Below are positions 28,201 through 35,745 of a DNA stretch of 64,000 nt, one piece after another (positions within the stretch are counted from its first letter, which is position 1; every line of letters begins with the position of its first letter). Source of the stretch: Saprospiraceae bacterium (GTDB lineage: Bacteria; Bacteroidota; Bacteroidia; Chitinophagales; Saprospiraceae). The notes beneath the pieces are model-generated. The model searched no databases. It had not been told where the DNA came from and worked only from the letters and a program-made list of their open reading frames with translations. The DNA is taken from assembly GCA_016710625.1 (NCBI GenBank), contig JADJVK010000053.1, positions 1 through 64,000 of the forward strand. Reading direction: 5' to 3'. Both the position numbers and the translations under genes were made by a program.

Positions 28201-28568
28201 AGTTGGATAGTATAGAAAACGAAGAGCAATTGGCTGAATATCAGTCGAAAATGATTGATAGGTTTGGCAAAATACCGAAGCCAACGATGGAATTATTTGA
28301 AGGACTTCGCCTACGTTGGATTTCAAAACAGCTTGGATTGGAAAGAATCATGCTTAAAGAAAGTAAATTGCGAGCCTATTTTGTTGGTAACCCACAGTCT
28401 TCCTTTTACGAATCACAAACTTTCAAGAATCTTTTAGATTATATCAATAGTCCAAATGGGATTCGTGAGAAAATTTCTTTGAAACAAAGTAGCAAAAGTT
28501 TAATCCTTGTAAGAGACCATGTGAAAACATTAAAAATGGCAAGGGAGGTTTTAGAAAAACTCCTATAA
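25209..28568 (+). CDS. mfd: Transcription-repair coupling factor
   Basis: A full-length 1119-residue Mfd. The N-terminal UvrB-like region (to about 400) binds UvrA. The RNA-polymerase-interacting CarD-like domain (about 430-510) is seen in ELHPGDFVTHIDHGVGRYSG. The translocase module has Walker A CGDVGFGKTEVAIRAA, DEEQ (LLIIDEEQKFGV), motif III TATPIPRTLQF, and the C-terminal helicase lobe with VCTNIIETGLDI and HQLRGRVGRSNRKAY. The TRCF domain closes the protein. It displaces RNA polymerase stalled at lesions and recruits excision repair in the cytoplasm. A strong terminator follows immediately. Confidence 0.96.
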   Translation: MNLQQLLARYIEHQKIKNISEILQKNDTVQRLQMSGMSGSQEAFILAAISQSIDNLNLLVAFDKEDAAYIQNDLTSITSQNKIHFFPDSFKRPANFEELNTSNVLQRTELINKVISSNPAKQWVVTYPEALFEMVVAPHVLAEAKIEINTGETLDIDFLISVLVEYGFERSDFVYEPGQFSIRGGIVDVFSYGNEFPYRIELFDVEVESIRTFNPGNQLSIQKISKVAIVPNINTRFTQEQKTSLFQILPKNTILWIKDMEAMLDKLQICFERAAEFSQTISALDQSELAEIFKDRAFIYPNQVIKEATAFSTVMLSSGKQQIEVQQKFSFNARPQPSFNKNFKLLIENLHENANNLLENFIFSDNPKQLERFEAIFEDLDAKVKYHQIPISLHQGFIDNELNLACYTDHQIFERFHQYRLRAGFTKDQALTVNILRELHPGDFVTHIDHGVGRYSGLEKININGHVQEAVRLVYKNHDILYVSIHSLHKIAKYVGQEGNPPTLNKLGSDTWKSLKAKTKAKVKDIAKELIQLYAKRRASEGFAFAPDGYLQNELEASFLYEDTPDQLTATNDVKEDMCKPYPMDRLICGDVGFGKTEVAIRAAFKAVNDGKQVAILVPTTILAIQHYKTFGERLKEFGVDVDFVNRFKSAKEKKETLERLKSGQLDIIIGTHALVSKDVQFKDLGLLIIDEEQKFGVATKEKLRNFKVNVDTLTLTATPIPRTLQFSLMSARDLSIIRTPPPNRQPIHTEVRVFSDEVIKDSIYKEVHRGGQVFFVHNRVQSLGDMRAMIERLCPDIDVTMAHGQMEPEKLEKTLVDFIEKKYDVLVCTNIIETGLDISNANTIIINNAHQFGMSDLHQLRGRVGRSNRKAYCYLFCPPLSVLTPEARKRLKTLEEFSDLGSGFNIAMRDLDIRGAGNLLGGEQSGFIADIGYETYMKILDEAVQELKETEFKEVFKEDLAKERKYVRDVEIETDVEMHIPDDYVDIIQERLNLYTELDSIENEEQLAEYQSKMIDRFGKIPKPTMELFEGLRLRWISKQLGLERIMLKESKLRAYFVGNPQSSFYESQTFKNLLDYINSPNGIREKISLKQSSKSLILVRDHVKTLKMAREVLEKLL

Positions 28569-28573
28569 TAAAA

Positions 28574-28609
28574 AAAGCCCTCCAGATTACGTTCAATCTG
28601 GAGGGCTTT
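28574..28609. terminator. Strong bidirectional intrinsic terminator between mfd and atpC
   Basis: A perfect 15-base-pair stem, AAAGCCCTCCAGATT (28574-28588) with AATCTGGAGGGCTTT (28595-28609), around the loop ACGTTC. An A tract precedes it and T-rich sequence follows, serving both convergent transcripts. Confidence 0.92.
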
Positions 28610-28633
28610 GTGTTTGTTTAAAATTGTAAGATC

Positions 28634-28885
28634 CTAGTGTTCCGTGTAGCCTTGAACTAACAAAGAAACTTCATTTCGAAAGACTTCTAAAAATCCTTTT
28701 TCTATATTGAATTTTAATTTTGAGCCATCTTCTTTTGCGATGGTAACTTCACCCTCAGTCAATGCGGATACAATAGCAGCATGGTTATTCAAAACTTGAA
28801 ATTGACCATCCTTGCCTGGTACTTTTACAGACTTGATTGCTCCATTAAATATTTCCTTATCGGGTGTCAATACTATGATATTCAT
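28634..28885 (-). CDS. atpC: F-type ATP synthase epsilon subunit, short form
   Basis: The 83-residue protein covers only the N-terminal beta-sandwich of the epsilon subunit (IIVLTPDKEIFNGAIKSVKV, PGKDGQFQVLNNHAAIVSAL, EVTIAKEDGSKL). The C-terminal helical hairpin of the usual ~130-residue subunit is absent; the protein ends with RNEVSLLVQGYTEH. It belongs to the central stalk of F1 on the cytoplasmic face. Without the helices, epsilon-type auto-inhibition of ATP hydrolysis is not expected from this subunit. It lies 25 bases after atpD in the same operon. Confidence 0.9.
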   Translation of the reverse strand: MNIIVLTPDKEIFNGAIKSVKVPGKDGQFQVLNNHAAIVSALTEGEVTIAKEDGSKLKFNIEKGFLEVFRNEVSLLVQGYTEH

Positions 28886-28910
28886 ATTTTACTGTTCTGA
28901 ATGAATTAAA

Positions 28911-30425
28911 TTATTTTTCAGCCTCAGCCAACATTTTCTTACCTTTTGCAATGGCTTCATCAATAGAACCCACTAAGTTGAAGGCAGCTTCTGGATACTC
29001 ATCTACCTCGCCATCCATAATCATATTGAAACCACGGATAGTTTCTTCAATTGGCACCAACACTCCTTTCAAACCTGTAAATTGCTCAGCAACGTGGAAT
29101 GGTTGAGATAAGAAACGTTGTACCCTTCTTGCTCTGTGTACCACCAACTTATCTTCCTCACTTAATTCTTCCATACCTAAGATAGCGATGATATCTAAAA
29201 GCTCATTATATCTTTGAAGAATCATTTTCACATTTTGTGCACAACTGTAGTGCTCTTCACCAATAATTTTTGGATCCAAGATACGAGAAGTTGAATCCAA
29301 AGGATCCACAGCAGGATAGATACCTAAAGAAGCAATTTTTCTACTCAATACCGTCGTTGCATCCAAATGGGCAAACGTCGTAGCTGGAGCTGGATCCGTC
29401 AAGTCATCCGCAGGTACATATACCGCTTGAACTGAAGTAATCGAACCTCTTTTGGTAGAAGTAATTCTTTCTTGCATCAAACCCATCTCTGTTGCCAAAG
29501 TTGGTTGATAACCCACCGCTGATGGCATACGACCTAATAAAGCCGAAAGCTCAGAACCAGCTTGAGTAAATCTAAAGATATTGTCAATGAAGAATAAGAT
29601 GTCTTTTCCTCCATTAGGATCACTCATATCGCCATCACGGAAATACTCAGCAGCAGTCAAACCAGAAAGTGCAACCCTTGCTCTTGCTCCAGGAGGCTCA
29701 TTCATTTGTCCGAACACCAAAGTAGCTTGTGATTTTTTCAACTCTTCTTTGTCCACTTTGCTCAAATCCCATCCGCCTTCTTCCATGCTATGTTTGAAAG
29801 CATCACCGTATTTGATTACATTTGATTCGATCATCTCACGAAGTAAGTCATTACCTTCACGGGTTCTTTCACCTACACCAGCAAATACTGACATACCGTC
29901 ATAACCTTTCGCAATATTATTGATAAGCTCCATGATTAACACCGTCTTACCAACACCAGCACCACCAAACAAACCAATTTTACCCCCTTTTGAATAAGGC
30001 TCAATCAAGTCAATTACTTTGATACCTGTGAATAACACTTCACTTTCTGTAGATAAGTTTTCATATAATGGTGGTTTTCTATGAATAGAATAACCGTTTT
30101 CTCCGATTGGAACTTCTCCTATACCATCAATAGCTTTACCTACGATGTTAAATAATCTTCCTTTGATTTGGTCACCAATAGGCATTGTGATTGGTTTTCC
30201 TGTATCAATTGCTTCAGCACCTCTGGTAAGACCATCCGTTGCATCCATTGCTACAGTTCTCACACTGTCTTCTCCAAGATGTTGTTGTACTTCTAAAATC
30301 AAGTCATCATTACCAGCTCTTTTGATAATAAGAGCTGAAAGGATTTCAGGTAATTTAGCTTCTCCACTAAAGCTTACGTCTACAACCGGACCAATAATTT
30401 GTTTAACACGACCAATGTTTGCCAT
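28911..30425 (-). CDS. atpD: F-type ATP synthase beta subunit
   Basis: The 504-residue catalytic subunit of F1. It shows the N-terminal IGRVKQIIGPVVDVSF barrel, the P-loop GLFGGAGVGKTVLIMELINN, GERTREGNDL with the catalytic glutamate, the ALSGLTAAEYFRDG segment and PADDLTDPAPATTFAHLDAT. It forms the catalytic sites with alpha in the cytoplasm-facing F1 head. Only atpD and atpC are here; alpha, gamma, delta and F0 genes are not in the window, so the ATP synthase genes are split between loci. A TATCTTTGC element lies 82 bases upstream. Confidence 0.97.
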   Translation of the reverse strand: MANIGRVKQIIGPVVDVSFSGEAKLPEILSALIIKRAGNDDLILEVQQHLGEDSVRTVAMDATDGLTRGAEAIDTGKPITMPIGDQIKGRLFNIVGKAIDGIGEVPIGENGYSIHRKPPLYENLSTESEVLFTGIKVIDLIEPYSKGGKIGLFGGAGVGKTVLIMELINNIAKGYDGMSVFAGVGERTREGNDLLREMIESNVIKYGDAFKHSMEEGGWDLSKVDKEELKKSQATLVFGQMNEPPGARARVALSGLTAAEYFRDGDMSDPNGGKDILFFIDNIFRFTQAGSELSALLGRMPSAVGYQPTLATEMGLMQERITSTKRGSITSVQAVYVPADDLTDPAPATTFAHLDATTVLSRKIASLGIYPAVDPLDSTSRILDPKIIGEEHYSCAQNVKMILQRYNELLDIIAILGMEELSEEDKLVVHRARRVQRFLSQPFHVAEQFTGLKGVLVPIEETIRGFNMIMDGEVDEYPEAAFNLVGSIDEAIAKGKKMLAEAEK

Positions 30426-30841
30426 GATGTATAAAAAAGTTGTTGTTAGAAAAAGATTAAAAAGAGTTATTTTTTAAAATAGAAAATACCCTTTTTTAAA
30501 AATCGGTGCAAAGATAGTCAAATCTCTATGAGTTAACAAAGAAAAAGTGAATTTAGAATTTAAAAATAATCAATTTTTTTTATTGTATTTTCCTTTGTCA
30601 TGCTCTGATTGTGTTGATATTATATATTTTTATTATCTGTAGCTTTCAAATAACTTTTGTTTTGCCATAATAATAGAATTTTATTGCCATCAAAAAAATA
30701 ATTCCAGTATTTTATATCCTTTTTCGGTGAATAATAATTTTTTTATTCCTCAGTCGAGTTTTATTGACCAAAAAAGGAAATTATATTTCATTTCACTATA
30801 TTTACAATTGAAATTTTTTTCTCATCATCAAATTTTTAATT
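30426..30841. other. Intergenic region between divergent atpD and the DUF1761 gene
   Basis: About 415 AT-rich bases without a credible gene. The atpD promoter element sits at 30508-30516. TATATTT-like sequences occur before the DUF1761 gene (around 30782 and 30799) but none matches TAnnTTTG exactly. Confidence 0.6.
30508..30516 (-). promoter_or_regulatory. Bacteroidota -7 promoter element for atpD-atpC
   Basis: The minus strand reads TATCTTTGC (then ACC), a full TAnnTTTGC match, 82 bases before the atpD start. This leaves a longer leader than at most genes here. Confidence 0.65.
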
Positions 30842-31267
30842 ATGAATGTTAATTGGCTTGCTATCATTTCAGCTGCATTGTCGGCATTTGTTTTAGGTTG
30901 GCTTTGGTACTCACCAAAACTGTTTGGAAATGCTTGGATGGCAGATAATGGCTTAACCATAGAAAAACTAAGAGGTGGTAATCCCGGAAAAATATTTGGC
31001 TTAGCGTTTGTTTTTACTTTCATAGCTGCCGTCAATCTCGGAATGTTTTTGGCAGATACTCCAGCTGAATGTACAGGAGTTTGTGCTCAAAAGACTGATT
31101 TGGCTTGGGGGGCAACTGCTGGTTTTCTGGCTGGAATTTGGGTGTTCTGTTTTGTTTTTATTCACGGATTATTTGAGCATAAACCATTTAGATTGCTATT
31201 CATCAATGGTGGATACAGCGTCGTAGCACTAACTTTAATGGGTGCAATTATTGGCATGTGGCGTTAA
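30842..31267 (+). CDS. DUF1761 family membrane protein
   Basis: The 141-residue protein has four hydrophobic segments: about 5-23 (LAIISAALSAFVLGWLWYS), 52-70, 92-115 and 120-138. The W-Y-S-P-x-x-F-G-x-x-W motif after the first helix (WLWYSPKLFGNAWM) is the DUF1761 hallmark. The function of the family is unknown; it sits in the inner membrane. The VOC gene follows after 16 bases, so they are probably co-transcribed. Confidence 0.85.
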   Translation: MNVNWLAIISAALSAFVLGWLWYSPKLFGNAWMADNGLTIEKLRGGNPGKIFGLAFVFTFIAAVNLGMFLADTPAECTGVCAQKTDLAWGATAGFLAGIWVFCFVFIHGLFEHKPFRLLFINGGYSVVALTLMGAIIGMWR

Positions 31268-31283
31268 TTTTAAAATTATTTTT

Positions 31284-31667
31284 ATGAAAAATGCAATTAG
31301 TTGGTTCGAAATACCCACAACAGATTTGGATAGAGCACAGAAGTTTTATGAAGCAATTTTTGATTTTAAAATGTTTCCGCTTGAATTTCCTAATTTTTAT
31401 ATGAGACTATTCCCTATCGAAGATCCTCAAAATCAAATCGGTGGGGCATTGGTGAGTACTCAGCCGGGGTTCTATCATTCTTCTGAATCTCATGGCACTT
31501 TGATTTATTTGAATGCGAATCCTGATCTAAATACCGTTTTGGAAAGGGTATCAGCAGCTGGCGGAAAAGTGCTTTTCGAAAAAACAAAAGTATCAGATGA
31601 CTACGGATTTATTGGTGTATTTATTGATTCGGAAGGTAACAGAATTGGCTTACATTCCATCGAATAA
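31284..31667 (+). CDS. VOC-family (glyoxalase/bleomycin-resistance fold) protein
   Basis: 127 residues from the ATG at 31284 (MKNAISWFEIPTTDLDRAQK). The earlier in-frame start at 31242 overlaps the DUF1761 gene and is unlikely. The fold is clear from the paired beta-alpha-beta units WFEIPTTDLDRAQKFYEAIF, GTLIYLNANPDLNTVLERV and FIGVFIDSEGNRIGLHS. The expected metal ligands of the family are only partly visible. Many such stand-alone VOC proteins in Bacteroidota have no assigned substrate. It probably forms an operon with the flanking small membrane proteins. Confidence 0.85.
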   Translation: MKNAISWFEIPTTDLDRAQKFYEAIFDFKMFPLEFPNFYMRLFPIEDPQNQIGGALVSTQPGFYHSSESHGTLIYLNANPDLNTVLERVSAAGGKVLFEKTKVSDDYGFIGVFIDSEGNRIGLHSIE

Positions 31668-31685
31668 CATTTTTTAAAAAAGAGT

Positions 31686-32057
31686 ATGAAATACAAAATT
31701 TGGATAATAGCAACTTATATTTTTCAATTATTGACGGGAGTTATTCATTCCCTCAGTTTTTTTAGTGACCACAAGGCATCGAATGATGCCGAAAAGCCAT
31801 TAATAGAGGCGATTACAACTATAAAAATGGAGATGGGGGCTGGATTCAATCCAACTTTTCAAGAACTATTTTTATCCGTAAGTGCAGCCCTAACTTTGCT
31901 ATGCCTATTTTCTGGAGTGATGAACTGGTATTTACTAAAATTAAATTTATCAAATGCTGCTTACAAATCAATCATGGGGATAAATGCAGTTACTTTTGGT
32001 ATATATACAATTGTTAATTTCTTTTTTTCATTTCTTCCTCCTTTTGATTTGTATTAG
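31686..32057 (+). CDS. Small integral membrane protein, unknown family
   Basis: The 123-residue protein has a membrane segment at about 5-22 (IWIIATYIFQLLTGVIHSL), a polar central loop (DHKASNDAEKPLIEAITTI), then two or three further hydrophobic segments from about residue 60 (FLSVSAALTLLCLFSGVMNW and MGINAVTFGIYTIVNFFFSF). It starts 18 bases after the VOC stop and is followed by a terminator. I do not recognise a characterised family. Confidence 0.7.
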   Translation: MKYKIWIIATYIFQLLTGVIHSLSFFSDHKASNDAEKPLIEAITTIKMEMGAGFNPTFQELFLSVSAALTLLCLFSGVMNWYLLKLNLSNAAYKSIMGINAVTFGIYTIVNFFFSFLPPFDLY

Positions 32058-32114
32058 CTTAATATTTGTCTCTTCATTGATGGCATATTTGACAAATAAG
32101 GAATACTAGAAATA

Positions 32115-32152
32115 AAAAAACCGATATACTTTTCTTAGCATATCGGTTTTTT
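32115..32152. terminator. Bidirectional intrinsic terminator between the small membrane gene and ftsH
   Basis: The arms AAAAAACCGATAT (32115-32127) and ATATCGGTTTTTT (32140-32152) pair perfectly around a 12-base loop, with A and T tracts suited to both convergent transcripts. Confidence 0.88.
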
Positions 32153-32158
32153 ATTGTT

Positions 32159-33289
32159 TTATAAAATCCCTACAAAATCTGGCTCTTTTCCAAGCCTAGG
32201 ACCGACGAGCCTTTCCACATCCGATTTGTGCAGCACCTCTGTCTCTAATAGGGCTTGAGCTAAACTTTCCAGTTCTTTTCTTTTTTCTATAAGCAATTTT
32301 TTTGCTCTTTCGTATTGAATATCAATGAGTTTTCTTACTTCCTCATCTATCATCATTGCTGTATTATCAGAGTAAGGGCGATTGAATTGATCTTGCGACA
32401 TACCATAAAAAGATACATTACCCACTTTGTCGTTCATCCCATAAACGGCAATCATGTTATAAGCTATTTTGGTCACCTGATCCAAATCACTTTGAGCTCC
32501 AGTAGAAATTTTGTTAAACACTACCGATTCGGCTGCTCTTCCTCCAAGAGTCATACATACCCTATCCAACAATTGCTCTGTTCTGATAATATATTCATCT
32601 TTCGGCAAATATTGTGCATAACCCAAAGTGCCAATTCCTCTAGGAACAATCGTAACTTTCACTAATGGAGAAGCATGCTCCAAAAACCATCCACAGATAG
32701 CATGTCCTGCTTCATGATAAGCAATGATTTCTTTTTCTTCTGGTGCAATAAATTTATTTTTCTTCTCTAAACCACCAATCACTTTGTCCAAAGCATAATT
32801 GAAGTCATCCATATCCACAGATTTCTTCTCTCTTCTAGCAGCAATCAAAGCGGCTTCGTTACATACATTAGCGATGTCTGCACCAGCAAAACCCGGTGTC
32901 ATTTCAGCTAATGCTTCAGGATCAACAGATTCTGAAATTTTAATGTTTTTAATATGTACTTTGAATATTTGCTCTCTACCTTTTAAGTCTGGTAAATCAA
33001 TTCCAATTTGTCTGTCAAATCGACCCGGTCTCATCAAAGCACTATCTAAAACATCTGGTCTGTTCGTTGCCGCCATCATGATGACTCCTTTGTCGGTACT
33101 AAAGCCATCCATTTCTACCAATAATTGGTTTAATGTATTTTCTCTCTCATCGTTACCACCTTGCATCACTCCTTTACCTCTAGCTCTACCAATTGCATCT
33201 ATCTCATCAATAAACACGATACAAGGTGCTTTTTCTCTAGCCTGACGGAACAAATCTCTCACCCTAGAAGCTCCAACTCCTACAAACAT
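32159..33289 (-). CDS. ftsH: ATP-dependent zinc metalloprotease FtsH, C-terminal fragment (frameshifted)
   Basis: This frame begins MFVGVGASRVRDLFRQAREK and carries Walker B CIVFIDEIDAIGRARG, the second region of homology (MMAATNRPDVLDSALMRPGR), the protease site AYHEAGHAICGW (HExxH) and the third zinc ligand region near TGAQSDLDQ, ending EPDFVGIL. The in-frame ATG at 33289 is not the natural start. The missing N-terminus is in the next frame upstream, ending SGSDFVE. The break is at a T4 run at 33289-33292; removing one T restores SGSDFVEMFVGVGAS, the conserved FtsH sequence. The complete gene would be 32159-34091, about 643 residues. Confidence 0.92.
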   Translation of the reverse strand: MFVGVGASRVRDLFRQAREKAPCIVFIDEIDAIGRARGKGVMQGGNDERENTLNQLLVEMDGFSTDKGVIMMAATNRPDVLDSALMRPGRFDRQIGIDLPDLKGREQIFKVHIKNIKISESVDPEALAEMTPGFAGADIANVCNEAALIAARREKKSVDMDDFNYALDKVIGGLEKKNKFIAPEEKEIIAYHEAGHAICGWFLEHASPLVKVTIVPRGIGTLGYAQYLPKDEYIIRTEQLLDRVCMTLGGRAAESVVFNKISTGAQSDLDQVTKIAYNMIAVYGMNDKVGNVSFYGMSQDQFNRPYSDNTAMMIDEEVRKLIDIQYERAKKLLIEKRKELESLAQALLETEVLHKSDVERLVGPRLGKEPDFVGIL

Positions 33290-34091
33290 TTTCGACGAAG
33301 TCGGAACCAGATATGGAGAAAAAAGGAACTTCCGCCTCTCCAGCCACAGCTTTCGCCAACAAGGTTTTACCCGTTCCTGGGTTACCGACCAACAAAACAC
33401 CTTTCGGTATTTTTCCACCCAAGGCAGTATATTTTTTAGGATTTTTAAGGAAATCTACGATTTCCATCACTTCTTCTTTGGCTTCATCCAATCCTGCAAC
33501 ATCGGCAAATGTTACATTCACTTTTGCATTACTATCGAATAAGGTCGCTTTTGATTTTCCAATATTGAAAATTTGTGAACCAGGTCCGCCAGCTCCACCA
33601 CCCATTCGTCGCATAATGAACAGCCAGAAAACTAAAATCAACAAGAAAGGGAATATCCAACTTATGATAAAACTCAACCAATTGGTTCTTTTTTCAAAGA
33701 CAGGTTCAATTTTTTTTGTGGGATCCATATTCTTATTAATCTCATTAATTCTATCTACAAAGGAAGAAATTGGTCCAGGATTGAAAGTATAATGAGGATA
33801 ATACATATCAAACTTGGATTTGTTTGCATCCTTATATTTGTCGGACTTCAGTGCATCTTGCTTTAAAAAGATATTGACACCTTCTTCGTTTACCACTTCT
33901 ATTTTTTCAATATCGCCATCTTTCATCATTTGCTCTAGTCTTCCCCAGCTGATTGGTTCATGGGAAGAGTTAGAAACTGATAAAAAATTAATCGCTATTA
34001 AAAATAAAACGATAACTGCATATATCCAATAGGAAGTGAATTTAGGAGTATTATTCCTAATTGGTTTATTATTCTTTTCTTGATCTTCCAT
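33264..34091 (-). CDS. ftsH: ATP-dependent zinc metalloprotease FtsH, N-terminal fragment (frameshifted)
   Basis: This frame holds the first membrane helix (about 20-40, YWIYAVIVLFLIAINFL), the periplasmic domain, the second helix (about 142-160, IISWIFPFLLILVFWLF), the glycine-rich linker and the start of the AAA domain (VTFADVAGLDEAKEEVMEIV, Walker A GNPGTGKTLLAKAVAGEA). The last conserved residues are SISGSDFVE; the eight residues after that are out of frame. FtsH degrades misassembled membrane and regulatory proteins from the inner membrane. Its start ATG directly follows the rsfS stop codon, so both are read from one transcript. Confidence 0.92.
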   Translation of the reverse strand: MEDQEKNNKPIRNNTPKFTSYWIYAVIVLFLIAINFLSVSNSSHEPISWGRLEQMMKDGDIEKIEVVNEEGVNIFLKQDALKSDKYKDANKSKFDMYYPHYTFNPGPISSFVDRINEINKNMDPTKKIEPVFEKRTNWLSFIISWIFPFLLILVFWLFIMRRMGGGAGGPGSQIFNIGKSKATLFDSNAKVNVTFADVAGLDEAKEEVMEIVDFLKNPKKYTALGGKIPKGVLLVGNPGTGKTLLAKAVAGEAEVPFFSISGSDFVENVCRSWSF

Positions 34092-34490
34092 CTAGTTTAA
34101 ATTTTGAAATTCGGTGAAAATGGCATCGCCCCATAAATCTTCTAATTCGTAGAATTCTCTTGTTTCACGATAAAATACATGAACAACAACAGTGAAATAA
34201 TCTACCAACACCCAAAGAGATTTTTGTTGGCCTTCAATATGATTTGGAAGGATATCCATCTCCTCATATAATCGTTTTTTGATATTATCTGCTATTGATC
34301 TTACTTGAACATTCGAATCCCCCTCACAAATTATAAAAAAATCTGTAGGTGCATCATGCAAATGTCTTAAGTCTAATAAAACTATGTTTTTTCCCTTAAT
34401 ATCTTGAATACTATCAATAATTAAAGCATTAAATTTGTCTGCAGGCAAACCTTTTGGTTTCTTAACTGCACTATTATTTTGTGAAATCAA
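34092..34490 (-). CDS. rsfS: Ribosomal silencing factor RsfS
   Basis: A 132-residue RsfS/Iojap-family protein. Core motifs are IDSIQDIKGKNIVLLDLRHL, DFFIICEGDSNVQVRSIADN, HIEGQQKSLWVLVDYFTVVV and the final HVFYRETREFYELEDLWGDA. It binds ribosomal protein L14 and keeps the subunits apart under starvation. The stop TAG is followed at once by the ftsH ATG, an rsfS-ftsH operon that is common in this phylum. A TACTTTTG promoter element lies 34 bases upstream. Confidence 0.94.
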   Translation of the reverse strand: MISQNNSAVKKPKGLPADKFNALIIDSIQDIKGKNIVLLDLRHLHDAPTDFFIICEGDSNVQVRSIADNIKKRLYEEMDILPNHIEGQQKSLWVLVDYFTVVVHVFYRETREFYELEDLWGDAIFTEFQNLN

Positions 34491-34524
34491 ATTCTAATTA
34501 CTTATTTTTGTTTCTTTTAATCTG

Positions 34525-34532
34525 CAAAAGTA
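34525..34532 (-). promoter_or_regulatory. Bacteroidota -7 promoter element for rsfS-ftsH
   Basis: The minus strand reads TACTTTTG followed by C, matching TAnnTTTGC, 34 bases before the rsfS ATG at 34490. Confidence 0.55.
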
Positions 34533-34539
34533 TAACGTA

Positions 34540-35298
34540 TTGTCCACATCTCACAACACATTTTCAATTGGAAAAGTTTTTTTTCACTTTCCATTGCTTG
34601 TTTCAACGAATGAACAGGCTAGTAATTTATTAGCAAAAAGTAATCCAATAGAAGGAACTGTCATTTCGGCAGCCTATCAATCTGCTGGAAAAGGGCAACT
34701 TGGGAACCGATGGGAAAGTGAAATAGATAAAAACATAATGATGAGTATTATCATCTACCCTACCTTTTTATCCTTAGCTGATTCCTTCAAACTAAATATC
34801 GCAACTAGCTTAGCCATAAAGGATTATCTATCAATTTTTGCTGAAAACATTCAGATAAAATGGCCAAATGATATCTATATTAACAACAAAAAAATGGGGG
34901 GAATTTTAATTCAAAACGCCATCATCGGGCATCAGCTACAATCCTCGATCATCGGTATTGGTTTGAATATTAACCAGTTAAAATTCAATGAGCACTTGCC
35001 CTTGGCTACCTCTTTGTCCGTAGAAACAAATAAATCTTTTGAGCTGCAAACCATCAGAAATGGCTTATTTGAATCTTTGGAAAATCGACTAATTCAATTA
35101 AAAAACCGTCAAAATCATATTTTAGAAAAAGATTACTTAGGTGCTTTATACAGAATAGATCAATTGGCATTATTTGAAAGGAAAAATGGAGAAAAAATAG
35201 AGGGTACCATACGGAACGTAATGCCAAATGGTCAGTTACTGATAGAAATTGGTGCCCATCATGAACTTTTTGACTTAAAAGAAATAAAATTTTTATAA
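34540..35298 (+). CDS. birA: Biotin--[acetyl-CoA-carboxylase] ligase
   Basis: The 252-residue biotin protein ligase lacks a DNA-binding domain, so it is a plain ligase and not a repressor. Catalytic blocks are FPLLVSTNEQASNLL, the biotinyl-AMP loop SAGKGQLGNRWESE (GRGQxGRxW form) and IKWPNDIYINNKKMGGILIQ. It attaches biotin to the carboxyl carrier protein in the cytoplasm. The only usable in-frame start is TTG at 34540; no upstream ATG exists in frame, and starting later would cut into the fold. The gene overlaps the MazG-like gene by one base (TAATG). Confidence 0.9.
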   Translation: MSTSHNTFSIGKVFFHFPLLVSTNEQASNLLAKSNPIEGTVISAAYQSAGKGQLGNRWESEIDKNIMMSIIIYPTFLSLADSFKLNIATSLAIKDYLSIFAENIQIKWPNDIYINNKKMGGILIQNAIIGHQLQSSIIGIGLNINQLKFNEHLPLATSLSVETNKSFELQTIRNGLFESLENRLIQLKNRQNHILEKDYLGALYRIDQLALFERKNGEKIEGTIRNVMPNGQLLIEIGAHHELFDLKEIKFL

Positions 35299-35636
35299 TG
35301 GAAATAAAGGAAGCTCAAGATTTGGTAGATAAATGGATAAATTCCATAGGGATTCGATATTTTAACGAATTGACGAATACTGCAATCCTGATGGAAGAAG
35401 TAGGAGAAGTGGCAAGACTGATGGCTCGGATTTATGGGGAGCAATCCTTCAAAAATGATTCATTGGCGGCAACAGCTAAAGAGGATTTAAAAGATGAAAT
35501 GGCGGATGTGTTATTTGTACTCATTTGCCTTGCCAACCAAACAGGGATTGATTTAACCGCTGCACTTTTGAAAAATTTGGACAAAAAAACAATTCGTGAT
35601 AGCGATAGACACAAAAACAATGAAAAGTTGTTTTAA
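35298..35636 (+). CDS. MazG-like nucleotide pyrophosphohydrolase
   Basis: A 112-residue all-alpha NTP-PPase of the MazG/dCTPase superfamily. The metal-binding motif ILMEEVGEVARLMARI (E-E-x-x-E) is followed by KEDLKDEMADVLFVLICLAN (E-x-x-D), the two halves of the catalytic site. It hydrolyses nucleoside triphosphates to monophosphates and pyrophosphate; the preferred nucleotide is not predictable. The ATG overlaps the birA stop by one base, so translation is coupled. The start MEIKEAQDLVDKWINS is typical for the family. Confidence 0.85.
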   Translation: MEIKEAQDLVDKWINSIGIRYFNELTNTAILMEEVGEVARLMARIYGEQSFKNDSLAATAKEDLKDEMADVLFVLICLANQTGIDLTAALLKNLDKKTIRDSDRHKNNEKLF

Positions 35637-35718
35637 ATTATTCATAGCCATAACTATTTCATTCGTCTATAAAATCCAATAGATGAACTAATTTTGTTGT
35701 TAATGCTTTAATTTTTAC

Positions 35719-35726
35719 TACTTTTG
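35719..35726 (+). promoter_or_regulatory. Bacteroidota -7 promoter element for the ABC exporter operon
   Basis: TACTTTTG matches TAnnTTTG, 19 bases before the ATG at 35746. Confidence 0.5.
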
Positions 35727-35745
35727 AATCCTTAAGCTATAATCA

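Noticed and set aside
29581..30477. Two antisense open frames (29581-29904, 30145-30477) over atpD
   Set aside because: Low-complexity shadows of the atpD codon pattern on the opposite strand.
32159..34091. Programmed ribosomal frameshift in ftsH
   Set aside because: The site lacks a slippery heptamer and stimulatory structure, and the family is not known to use frameshifting. A homopolymer indel explains it better.
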